Assembly (NCBI GenBank): GCA_036971475.1
Contig: JBAIZL010000004.1
Span: 72,300,393-72,364,392 of the forward strand
Reading direction: 5' to 3'
Source: Prosapia bicincta
Taxonomy: Eukaryota > Arthropoda > Insecta > Hemiptera > Cercopidae
Length of the DNA stretch: 64,000 nucleotides
In this document: positions 54,420-64,000 of the stretch, one piece after another
How the letters are laid out: each line of letters starts with the position of its first letter
Numbering within the stretch: the stretch's first letter is position 1
Program-made: the position numbers and the translations under genes
Notes under the pieces: generated by a model
Database searches by the model: none
What the model was told of the DNA's origin: nothing
The model's input: only the letters and a program-made list of their open reading frames with translations

Positions 54420-56132
54420 ACACAGCGTTGTATTCATTGCTGAATACGACACTGTGAACAATCCAAGTTTGCTATAGCTATTGCCAGTCTGTAAAATGTC
54501 TAATTATATCAATATAATAATTTGATGAAAAGCCTAGACCTATAACCTAGAAACCTAGAAAAAGAGTCATCTACCAATCATTTGTCTATATATATGAACA
54601 TATTATAAATATAATATTAAAATAATCAGCATAAATCATCTGATAAGAAACTGAATTAATAAACTTGAAAATGAAACATTTTCTTGTTACAATATTTATA
54701 ACAAACATTGCATGAGCAAAATTTTCTCCAACAGGTATCTTAAGCATTATAAGTCTTTCACCACAAGAAATTATAACAATTTCTTCATTACAGACCATAA
54801 ATGCGAATATTTCCCAGTTGTGTCTATATTACATTAATGTATTTGAAAGATACACACACACGCGCGCACTGTTTGTTCAGGAGATGTTTTGAACCTTAGA
54901 AAGCCTGGTTGATATCCCAAGAGAATTAGATGTAGAGAAATTCTTGACACGGTCTAAGGATTAGGAATCGAATTACCCGCACAGTGTAAGAGCCTGTAAC
55001 GGTTGCGTAACTCCTTTTGTTACGCATATCTTGTTGCTGTCTATTTTTCTGGCATAACTAATATATTTGTTTCGAAGGAAAAAGGCCACTGATGTCGCAT
55101 AAGGCACTTGAGGAAAAATCACTATGACTGAAACTGTAGGTGTTTTTTGCTTTTACACCGTGATCAAACATGTTGGTTCGAATCGTATATGTTACAGGCA
55201 CATAAACTCCGTAAGTGGTATAAAGTAAAGATGTTAACCTTGTTGGGCTTGCAGTAAACAAGTAAATAATGAATCAGGTGCCGGGTCGGTAAAGTCGTCA
55301 TCTTGCAGGTTTGGGGCCAAAGTCATTGCGTAGCTGTGGTGAAGGGATTTTAGAGTAGTGTAGTGCGTTTTGTTTTCTATTAATTTATTGCATTTTTTAA
55401 CGACCAAAAGACAGTCTTTATCAGGACCTAACTCCTTCGTTTATAATTTGATGTGATGTTAAGACCACTAAAAATAAGTTCAATTTAAAAAGATGGAATC
55501 TGAATATTTTTTAAAAAAATATATCAATAGTAGCCTTTAAAATTACTCAACGATACGTTTTTATACATTTATGTAAAACATAGTATTTCAGAATATAAGC
55601 AGAAGTTACGTTTAATCAATTTATAACAATGTTTTAGAATAACTTGAGGAGAAATCTATTGGTTCTTACTAATCCAATTAACCTATTAAATTACCTAGTG
55701 AATATCTTGGGGCAACTGGTTACCTGGCTTCTTTACCACAGCCCTTGCATTCTAGTTTTATTCAGACATTAAGGCTACCCCCTTACACCAAAGTAAGGAA
55801 ATAATAAGAGGGATAATCTAGGATTAAGGAAGAGACATACTGATCCCTTGGACTGGTATGATAGTTAGATAGTGTCTGTTTGCTGTAAGTTTTGACGTGG
55901 GTAACTGATGCACGCCAGCGCGTTGTAGTTGAACTTTTAGTAAGGTACATGGGTGATGCGATATTTATAAATACGTTATTGTTTATTTAATAACTTCTTA
56001 ATACGAAATTGTTTAATCTGTGCAGATCGATTGGCTCTCTTTATTAAGTGTGAATAATATTTCTATTCTATTTTCATGTGAGGAAAGGAAATCCATATAA
56101 ATGGGCTAACAAATATTTATAAAATCATTATT
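54420..56132. other. AT-rich unique stretch, no gene seen
   Basis: Includes a short alternating ACAC/GCGC tract at 54850-54869. Open frames 54586-54798 (-) and 55058-55261 (-) have no motifs. No exon of QSOX could be recognised. Confidence 0.4.
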
Positions 56133-58430
56133 TTGAAATAGGGTACTCAACGTTCCAGATGTTAAAATAGTGTACTCAACGTTTCAAACGTTAAAATAGG
56201 GTACTCAACGTTTCAAACGTTAAAATAGGGTAATCAACGTTTCAAACGTTAAAATAGGGTACTCAACGTTTCAAACGTTAAAATAGGGTACTCAACGTTT
56301 CAAACGTTAAAATAGGGTAATCAACGTTTCAAACGTTAAAATAGGGTACTCAACGTTTCAAACGTTAAAATAGGGTACTCAACGGTTCAAACGTTAAAAT
56401 AGGGTACTCAACGTTTCAAACGTTAAAATAGGGTAGGCCTACTCAACGTTTCAAACGTTAAAATTGGGTACTCAACGTTTCAAACGTTAAAATAGGGTAT
56501 TCGACGTTTCAAACGTTAAAATAGGGTACTCAACGGTTCAAACGTTAAAATAGGGTACTCAACGCTTCAAACGTTAAAATATGGTACTCAACGTTTCAAA
56601 CGTTAAAATTGGGTACTCAACGTTTCAAACGTTAAAATAGGGTACTCAACGCTTCAAACGTTAAAATAGAATACTCAACGTTTCAAACGTTAAAATATGG
56701 TACTCAACGTTTCAAACGTTAAAATAGGGTACTCAACGTTTCAAACGTTAAAATAGGGTACTCAAAACGTTTCAAACGTTAAAATAGGGTACTCAACGTT
56801 TCGATCGTTAAAATAGGGTACTCAACGTTTCAAACGTTAAAATAGGGTACTCAAAACGTTTCAAACGTTAAAATAGGGTACTCAACGTTTCGAACGTTAA
56901 AATAGGGTACTCAACGTTTCGAACGTTAAAATAGGGTACACAACGTTTCGAACGTTAAATAGGGTACTCAACGTTTCGAACGTTAAAATAGGGTACTCAA
57001 CGTTTCGAACGCTAAAATAGGGTACTCAACGTTTCAAACGTTAAAATAGGGTACTCAACGTTTCGAACGTTAAAATAGGGTACTCAACGTTTCGAACGTT
57101 AAAATAGGGTACTCAACGTTTCGAACGTTAAAATAGGGTACTCAACGTTTCAAACGTTAAAATAGGGTACTCAACGTTTCAAACGTTAAAATAGGGTACT
57201 CAACGTTTCAAACGTTAAAATAGGGTAATCAACGTTTCAAACGTTAAAATAGGGTACTCAACGTTTCAAACGTTAAAATAGGGTACTCAACGGTTCAAAC
57301 GTTAAAATAGGGTACTCAACGTTTCAAACGTTAAAATAGGGTACTCAACGTTTCAAACGTTAAAATAGGGTACTCAACGTTTCAAACGTTAAAATAGGGT
57401 TCTCAACGTTTCAAACGTTAAAATAGGGTACTCAACGTTTCAAACGTTAAAATAGGGTACTCAACGTTTCAAACGTTAAAATAGGGTACTCAACGTTTCA
57501 AACGTTAAATTATGGTACTCAACGTTTCAAACGTTAAAATAGGGTACTCAACGTTTCGAACGTTAAAATAGGGTACTCAAAACGTTTCGAACGTTAAAAT
57601 AGGGTACTCAACGTTTCGAACGTTAAAATAGGGTACTCAACGTTTCGAACGTTAAAATAGGGTACTCAACGTTTCAAACGTTAAAATAGGGTACTCAACG
57701 TTTCAAACGTTAAAATAGGGTACTCAACGTTTCAAACGTTAAAATAGGGTACTCAACGTTCCAAACGTTAAAATAGGGTACTCAACGTTTCAAACGTTAA
57801 AATAGGGTACTCAACGGTTCAAACGTTAAAATAGGGTACTCAACGGTTCAAACGTTAAAATAGGGTACTCAACGTTTCAAACGTTAAAATTGGGTACTCA
57901 ACGTTTCAAACGTTAAAATAGGGTACTCAACGTTTCAAACGTTAAAATAGGGTACTCAACGTTTCAAACGTTAAAATATGGTATTCAACGTTTCAAACGT
58001 TAAAATAGGGTACTCAACGTTTCAAACGTTAAAATAGGGTACTCAAAACGTTTCAAACGTTAAAATATGGTATTCAACGTTTCAAACGTTAAAATAGGGT
58101 ACTCAACGTTTCAAACGTTAAAATAGGGTACTCAACGTTTCAAACGTTAAAATAGGGTACTCAACGTTTCAAACGTTAAAATAGGGTACTCAACGTTTCA
58201 AACGTTAAAATAGGGTACTCAACGTTTCAAACGTTAAAATAGGGTATTCAACGTTTCAAACGTAAAATAGGGTACTCAACGTTTCAAACGTTAAAATAGG
58301 GTACTCAACGTTTCAAACGTTAAAATAGGGTATTCAACGTTTCAAACGTAAAATAGGGTACTCAACGTTTCAAACGTTAAAATAGGGTACTCAACGTTTC
58401 AAACGTTAAAATAGGGTCTCAACGTTAAAT
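56133..58430. repeat. 29-bp tandem array, about 79 copies
   Basis: The monomer is AAAATAGGGTACTC followed by AACGTTTCAAACGTT. Each unit contains the palindrome AACGTT twice and so can fold as AACGTT-TCA-AACGTT. Variants: TTCGAACGTT in clusters (about 56880-57130 and 57550-57660), ACTCAAAACG (31-bp units), and GGTAATC, GGTATTC, AACGGTTC at scattered units. Confidence 0.99.
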
Positions 58431-59394
58431 CTTTTTAACCTTTTTAAATATTTATGTGAATAAATTTAAATATTTCCAATTTAAATATTATTTCCAATAA
58501 TATTAGTGGGAATGTCACTCAACAGGTGTAAATAACTGTGATAGCAGCCGTTTAGGCGTCGCACCGATGCGAGCTGTACGGCCTTATTAAACGTGTCTGA
58601 AAGACGGTGTGATCTATCTTCGAAATAGTAACATTTTAATCGACGTCCGGTTTAATAGGGTCCGTGATAATGAGGGTGTACTGTACTTATAAATAAAACT
58701 TACTTATAAATTAGCAATGACTATAAAAGTTGAAATCCCAGAATCAACTGTCTAAATTATATAAATTTTTAATTTGATTAAGGAATATTTTGAAATGTTT
58801 ATAAAATATACTTACTTTGAATGGAAATCAGTTATTGCTACTGATAAAGTTATGTTACATGAATGTGAATTTATGCTACGGTACATTATTTTGAAATTAT
58901 GGGCCTTTAGGTTACCTCGTTTTTTCGATAATTTATAAATATAGCTTATTACACCAATGATAATATCTCGCATTACAAATTATAATATAAGAAGTAAATG
59001 TGACTAAAATATACGAAGTACCGAAACAACCTATCTTGGCCCTTCCTGTGTGCCTCAGCCAGTCTAGACCCTATTACCGCTACATTTTAAGGCCCCCCCT
59101 CCTAAACTTTCTCATAATTGTCCACAATCTGTGTGGGACATGGCAGGTCTGTTCACTATTTATACATTTATATTTAAGCGCAAACATTAAAGTAACAGCA
59201 ATAATACTGACGAACGCATTATAATGAGTGTTACTTTAGAATGGTTGGTAGACAATTCTGTTCCTGTATCTGAAGTAAATGTTTCCTCCTTATTACTTTC
59301 TCTGTAGTTACAGCAAAACTCTCATAACCAGATATATTTTTAACAAAATTCTTTGAGACCACCTTATGAGGTGAATAATTGATAAAGAATGTAC
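58431..59394. other. Unique stretch, no gene seen
   Basis: The open frame 59000-59224 (+) has no motif and poor start context. Confidence 0.35.
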
Positions 59395-59582
59395 ATTAAC
59401 TTACAAAGAATATTTTATTAACTCAGGTGTGTTTCAATGACAAACTCGTCATCTTTAGTCAGTTATAAGTACTGCAAAAACACAGATACAACCTCAATTA
59501 CAATTGTGTATTTGTTGTAGTCATAACTCTCTAAAGATGATGTCTTGTCATTGAAACGCGCCTAAGTTAATAAACTAATATT
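59395..59582. mobile_element. Fold-back element, family E, with hammerhead-like arms
   Basis: TTAACTTACAAAGAATATTT, TTATTAACTCAGGTG, GTTTCAATGACAAA and CATCTTTAG on the left are mirrored by CTAAAGATGATG, TTGTCATTGAAACGCGCC, TAAGTTAATAAAC on the right. Both arms read CUAAAGA, U, a stem-II hairpin, GAAA, CGCG or CACA, CC, differing from a canonical core by one base. Confidence 0.7.
59531..59575 (+). ncRNA. Hammerhead-like motif, family E
   Basis: Core CTAAAGA (59531-59537; canonical CUGANGA except G5 to A), extra U, stem II GATG/CATT with loop TCTTGT, GAAA (59553-59556), palindrome CGCG, then CC where UH is expected. Both the missing U and G5A predict poor or no cleavage. Confidence 0.35.
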
Positions 59583-59624
59583 TATGCTAAAACACTCGCA
59601 TATATATCGATATGCCATCTTGGC

Positions 59625-59830
59625 TAAACGATCACTTACTTTTTGGTTTAATTAGGAACCGTTGCGGAAGATCAACCAAGAGGTCAGTTACGGTCTGAGT
59701 TGACATGGTATTCATCTCCCAAAACATTGAGACAAAAAAGTCATTGCTACTAGCCTATATGCAAGTGTGGCATATCAACATATGTTCAAGTGTTTTAGTA
59801 TAGATCAATGGAAGATGGAAGCAAGTAATA
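59625..59830 (+). repeat. Degraded family-G unit
   Basis: AGGTCAGTTACGGTCTGAGT, TTCATCTCCCAAAACATTGA and the AATGGAAGATGGAAGCAA border keep the family-G order; the left arm and GAAA are decayed. Confidence 0.55.
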
Positions 59831-61800
59831 TTAATATTTGTGAGTTAGTTTACATTCTTTAATTATTATTAGCTACATTTTGTTGTCTTACTTTCTAAAC
59901 CTTCCTCGCTTTATAACAATAGAAGTGTCGATTATGCTTGAATAATTTTGTCACATTCTGATTTATAATTGCCAGCTGTCATGAAATGTTTCGTAGAAAT
60001 TTTCCTTTATCCTGGTACAAATTTAGGCTATGTGATAAAGTATAATTTCATAGAATAACTCTTTAGTTGAGGTAAAATGTAGGCCTATAGTACTTATCAC
60101 TTATATTTAGTATCGACTTAGAGTTAATTTGAGTGTTTTAATGAACAAAAATAGTAATTTTAAAAACTAAGAGAAGTATGCTTAGAATTTTAAAAGTAAA
60201 TTTTATAAATATGACAAAATGTAAAATCTAAATGTGAAATGTTATAATAAAATATAAGGTTATGTCTTTTCACTAATTTCAAACGTTGGTTAAAGTATAG
60301 AATAAAATAATATATTCTCCTGGCAACAAAATTATAAGGAGAATAATGACTTTTAATTTAATTTAATATCTTAATTTGTGGAAGTAAATTTATGAAAAAT
60401 GTACTGAGACAGAATATTTTCATTTTCACTACGCAATCTTTGTCAGTGTCGATAAAAGTACTAAACTCGTAAAGGTTTCTTCAATCTTTCTGGGCAGTAA
60501 AATACACGAGCCTAATTTATTTTTATTGAAAAATGATAACTTCTTTACGCGCGGTAAACAAAACATGAGATTAAATCATTGCTTTCGCGTCACGATATTT
60601 CTGAAACGCATACCTTACAGCTTATACCTTACCACATATGATTTCATGTAACAGCTGATTTTGTGTTATAGGTTATGTTGTAGAACAGCCGTTTTGCACG
60701 TAGATTATTACTAAATAGTTTTGATCAGTTATTAAATATATCAATTTACTTAAATTTTAATAAAACTCAACAAGAGCAATTAAATACGACGATACTAATA
60801 AGTTTTGTATTTTTAATCCAATTTTTGAAATAAAAACATTTTTAGACCTGTCTTACCACTTTAAAAAAACCTCATTTGAATTGAATTTGTTTAAACAATT
60901 TGTATTCAGTTGACATCTAAAAAATGTTTTTTGTTACCGACATTATTTTATTATTAACTACAATAAATATTAGTCTTTATTAAATACATTCCTCATATAA
61001 ACATGTAAAATGTGAATGAAAAGGGTATAAATTCATATTTTCCTAGAAAGTTTTGCGAAACTATTAGCTCATTTTTGTTATCACTTCTGTCGGGACTTCC
61101 GGAGTGCCAGTTTAATTTTTTTCCTTATTATAAGAAGTTTAAATATTGGAAAAAATCTGATTAAAATTATACTTTTACATACTCGGTTCATTAATTAATT
61201 TAATTACGTTACTCTCGATAAATATAGCCTGCTTTGGTCACAGTGATAATCATTCTTAATTACCGTTTCGTAAGTGGTTGCTATGGTACAAGCCTTAGAA
61301 CAAAGGGGGTGAGAAATTTATTAGTTCCGTTCTTCGTAATTTGATCGGCAATGAAAGGTTTCGAAAATAGTTGGCAGTGAGATGTGTTCAAGACTTGCGA
61401 TGGCCTCCTATTGAGAAGGCGCAATACGCCATACTGGCCCTAAACAGTGTATTCTCTTATGAAAAATGAGTTTATCTCTATTCTATAGTATTAAGTGCAG
61501 TAATTCTCCATTAAAGTTATAGGAATACAATGCGTTTATTCATTAAGGCTTAACAGCCTCGAATATTTCTATGTTGCTGTAAAGCTGTTAAAACAATTGA
61601 AGTTATAGTGCAGCATTTAAAATAATTCTAACAAGGTTGTAGCAGATTCATTTATTTAACTACAATGTGTAATTTTTGCAAAAATTAATGTGCATTTAAT
61701 TAGGACTAAAGCTAATATTCTTAATGAGCTAATACCATTCTGAAATGTTTTCGTTCATGATAGTTTTTTCCAATTCCTTCTTCTTATAAAGATAAACTGT
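59831..61800. other. AT-rich unique stretch, no gene seen
   Basis: No ORF above background, RNA gene or repeat unit could be supported. Confidence 0.45.
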
Positions 61801-61814
61801 ATATATATATATAT

Positions 61815-62045
61815 TCAATCATCAATAAAATAAGTTTTATTCATCCAATCAAGTTAAAGTAATTTTTTTCAACCTATAGTGGATGACAATTGATGTTAAT
61901 ACACATTGTTTCAAATATTTATTCATTAATTTAAATTCTAAAAAAACTTGATGCCCCGTTCTTATTCGAGCTACATGTTTGAAATCCAGCATTTTGGCAC
62001 TGAGACAACTTTCCCATAACTAGAAATCAATTACTTATAGACGTG
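61815..62045 (-). mobile_element. tRNA-derived SINE, copy 3
   Basis: Minus orientation. The head TTATGGGAAAGTTGTCTCAG, TGCCAAAATGCTGG and the B-box relic GTAGCTCGAATAAG are followed by body TAATGAATAAATATTTGAA, CATCCACTATAGG and 3' end GATTGGATGAATAAAACTT. The B box is partly mutated. Confidence 0.78.
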
Positions 62046-63366
62046 TATTAAATTATGAAAGAAAGGTACCTTGTAAAAATGAACCAATACAAGAGGTGAA
62101 TATAATGAGAGGTTATAGACCACCACCAGCTTCATAAATTAGAAACGATAAAAGCGAATAAATAGTAACATTCAAAAATAATAGTCCAACACCGTATACC
62201 GTATTAGAGAGGAGAATAGAAAATTGCAAGGAAATTCACTTTCTATTTTGTCACTACATGTGATTATGTATACATACTAATCACACACACACACGCGCGC
62301 GCGCGCACACACACACTGATAATGTATATATAATATTGTGATTAACATATATATGTATATATGCATATTTATATTAAGTGTAATTATAAGAGAAAACAAC
62401 TTAAATAATTTTTTTCTTAATCGACCTCAGTAGGAATTAAATAGATTTTTTTTATATTCCGTGTTAAAGTTATAATGACGGTTTTAGTTGTACTTGGTAA
62501 CGTTTTTGTATGTGCGATGCATTTACATTATTAAATTCTGTTTTTAACACGTGTGTAAATATGTAACAAACAGAGTGTTCAGCTTTATGAAAAACAATCT
62601 GAATGTATTACGATGCATTAAATTCTGGTATTACTTTGAATTTGGTTTCTTTGTGAAGCCACTGTAGAGATTTGTCCAATAAAATCGGTCCCGTAAAGGT
62701 TTAAAACATGAAATGTTTCCATGCCTGTACTTTTGGCAATTCTGCTAAAGAGAATTGAGATCACGTTTATGTCATAACTATAATTTTCAAAGTAAGAGAG
62801 AAGCTTTAATTTATTATTAAGAGTACACGGTGCGAACGATTTTCAAATGTTTTAGATGGAACTGATTGCGACGATATTTGGATCCGTCGTTAGTGTTAAT
62901 ATTGTAAACAAATCTGGTTAATTTTAAAATATATTGGTCAGTTACAATTTCTGTAGCTTCGGGTAATTCCCGTGTTTCTTCCCTTAAGAGAAGATAAAGA
63001 CAAATAGTTCTTATATCCAGACAACCCTAAAAACAGTTTTATTTACTTTTAGTTTGGAATGCAATATCATCCGTATAGAGCAATATCCAAATATTTAATT
63101 TAGTAGGCCGAATTTGAGAGAAAAGGTGTGGAAGCATGTAAGGCCGTACAGAGCTGGGAGATGGCTCAAATTAAAGGTATTGACGCGAAGGAGAGTGGGA
63201 AAATATAAGTTTTTTTCAATTTAAAACAATTATAGGGTTTTGAGTAACTTAAAATACACAAAATCTCCATTAAAAATTCATTGCAAAGAAAAACAGCTCA
63301 GTATGATTTTCAAATATTTCAGCTGAGAAACAGCTGTAAAAATATTATATTAAAAACAGCTGAGTC
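62046..63366. other. Unique stretch with a CA/CG tract
   Basis: 62282-62316 is a (CA)n(CG)n(CA)n alternating tract. Otherwise no gene or element could be supported. Confidence 0.45.
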
Positions 63367-63487
63367 AGGGTGTCTAGTGACAGGGAAAACAGGGAAAACC
63401 TGGAAAAGTCAGGGAATTTTAAGATTCTGGAAAATTCAGGGAAAAGTCAGGGAAAATTTTAAAAAATCGGGAAAATATTTATTTTGA
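63367..63487 (+). repeat. Terminus of a widespread AGGGAAAA-type repeat
   Basis: CAGGGTGTCTAGTGACAGGG, AAAACCTGGAAAAGTCAGGG and AAATTCAGGGAAAAGTCAGG match the CAGGGAAAACCTGGAA-type repeat seen at transposon ends in many animal genomes. The other end was not found in the window. The frame reading through it (63281-63487) is spurious. Confidence 0.6.
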
Positions 63488-64000
63488 TTAGAAACAAAAC
63501 TAGTGGCCATTGCTCTCGAATATTTGGTATTGTAAGCCAGCGGGCTGGTTTAGGGCCAGGGCAGTCAGGAAATAACACTTCTTTATTTAGATGCCCATTA
63601 TTTATTTGATAAGCCCAATGCTATGACTTCAGGACTTATGTCAATAAATATTAAACGTGTCGAGTTGGTACAGCTGGGAGGTTTTAGCCTGGACCGTGGC
63701 CTTGGGGTGCGTAGTGGTTCTGTTATCATATGGACAGGTGGGGATAACAGATAACTCAGTCTGTTTCTGACCACACAGAACGCTGTGTAAACATTCGTAG
63801 CCAGCTATTTGTCTAGACTCGTGATAGTATGTGTTTTATTTGACGGTGATTATTTGTACACTGTTTATTTCAACATGGAAGGTTCCAGTTTTCATTGCCG
63901 TAGCGGGCAAGCGCGTCATGCAGATGTCGTCATTACCTCCCCTCCTTCCTTAGGATAAATATAAACTAAAAGATAAAGTGACTGAAGCAGAGATTATATG
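63488..64000. other. GC-richer unique stretch to the window edge
   Basis: No ORF or repeat unit recognised. It could hold the interior of the element whose end is at 63367. Confidence 0.3.

Noticed and set aside
56133..58430. TAGGG in each unit as interstitial telomere repeat
   Set aside because: It is one fixed part of a 29-bp monomer and not tandem TTAGG or TTAGGG.
62282..62316. Regulatory GC box cluster
   Set aside because: It is a simple CA/CG repeat rather than a set of factor sites.

Overview
This window is typical of a large, AT-rich, repeat-dense animal genome. The repeat types (Penelope-like elements, a jockey-type non-LTR retrotransposon, hAT, PIF/Harbinger and Mutator-like DNA transposons, a tRNA-derived SINE and many fold-back elements) and the TCAGT-type initiators upstream of the one host gene suggest an arthropod, probably an insect. 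I cannot name the species or order. There is no bacterial-type gene, operon, rRNA or intact tRNA gene.

The only convincing host coding sequence is a first exon at 23818-24115 (+). It encodes the signal peptide and thioredoxin CGHC active site of a quiescin-type sulfhydryl oxidase (QSOX) and ends at a consensus splice donor. I could not find a second exon, so most of the right-hand 40 kb may be intron or may lie beyond the gene.

Layout. 1-2.5 kb: 5'-truncated non-LTR retrotransposon with an RNase H domain (-). 3.2-11 kb: fold-back units and a decayed Penelope-like endonuclease. 11.9-12.75 kb: an 818-bp inverted-repeat element with an ORF inside. 14.1-15.3 kb: Harbinger element with TAA target duplication. 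16.7-17.6 kb: hAT element with a perfect 8-bp target duplication. 17.8-20.5 kb: a second Penelope-like family embedded in palindromic units. 23.6-24.1 kb: QSOX promoter and exon. 28.2-30.3 kb: a decayed hAT copy filled with nested insertions. 31.2-33.1 kb: a Penelope-like element whose 5' half is inverted. 33.4-34.1 kb: Mutator-like transposase pseudogene. 37.6-39.0 kb: 166-bp tandem array. 41.0-47.3 kb: 56-bp satellite of about 112 copies. 48.2-48.8 kb: another non-LTR remnant. 52.1-52.7 kb: 95-bp array. 53.5-54.05 kb: third Penelope-like copy. 56.1-58.4 kb: 29-bp array of about 79 copies. SINE copies lie at 47.6, 50.1 and 61.8 kb.

The most interesting pattern is that several unrelated-looking fold-back or Penelope-associated repeats carry the same RNA architecture: stem I, a CUGANGA-like core plus one extra base, stem II, GAAA, a short palindrome, then UH and the other strand of stem I. 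This is the layout of the type-I hammerhead ribozymes known from Penelope-like elements. Stem II and the palindrome covary between copies. Two families show a paired change in the core (C3 to U with G8 to A) that would keep the core base pair. All such calls were made by eye and need covariance-model and cleavage tests.
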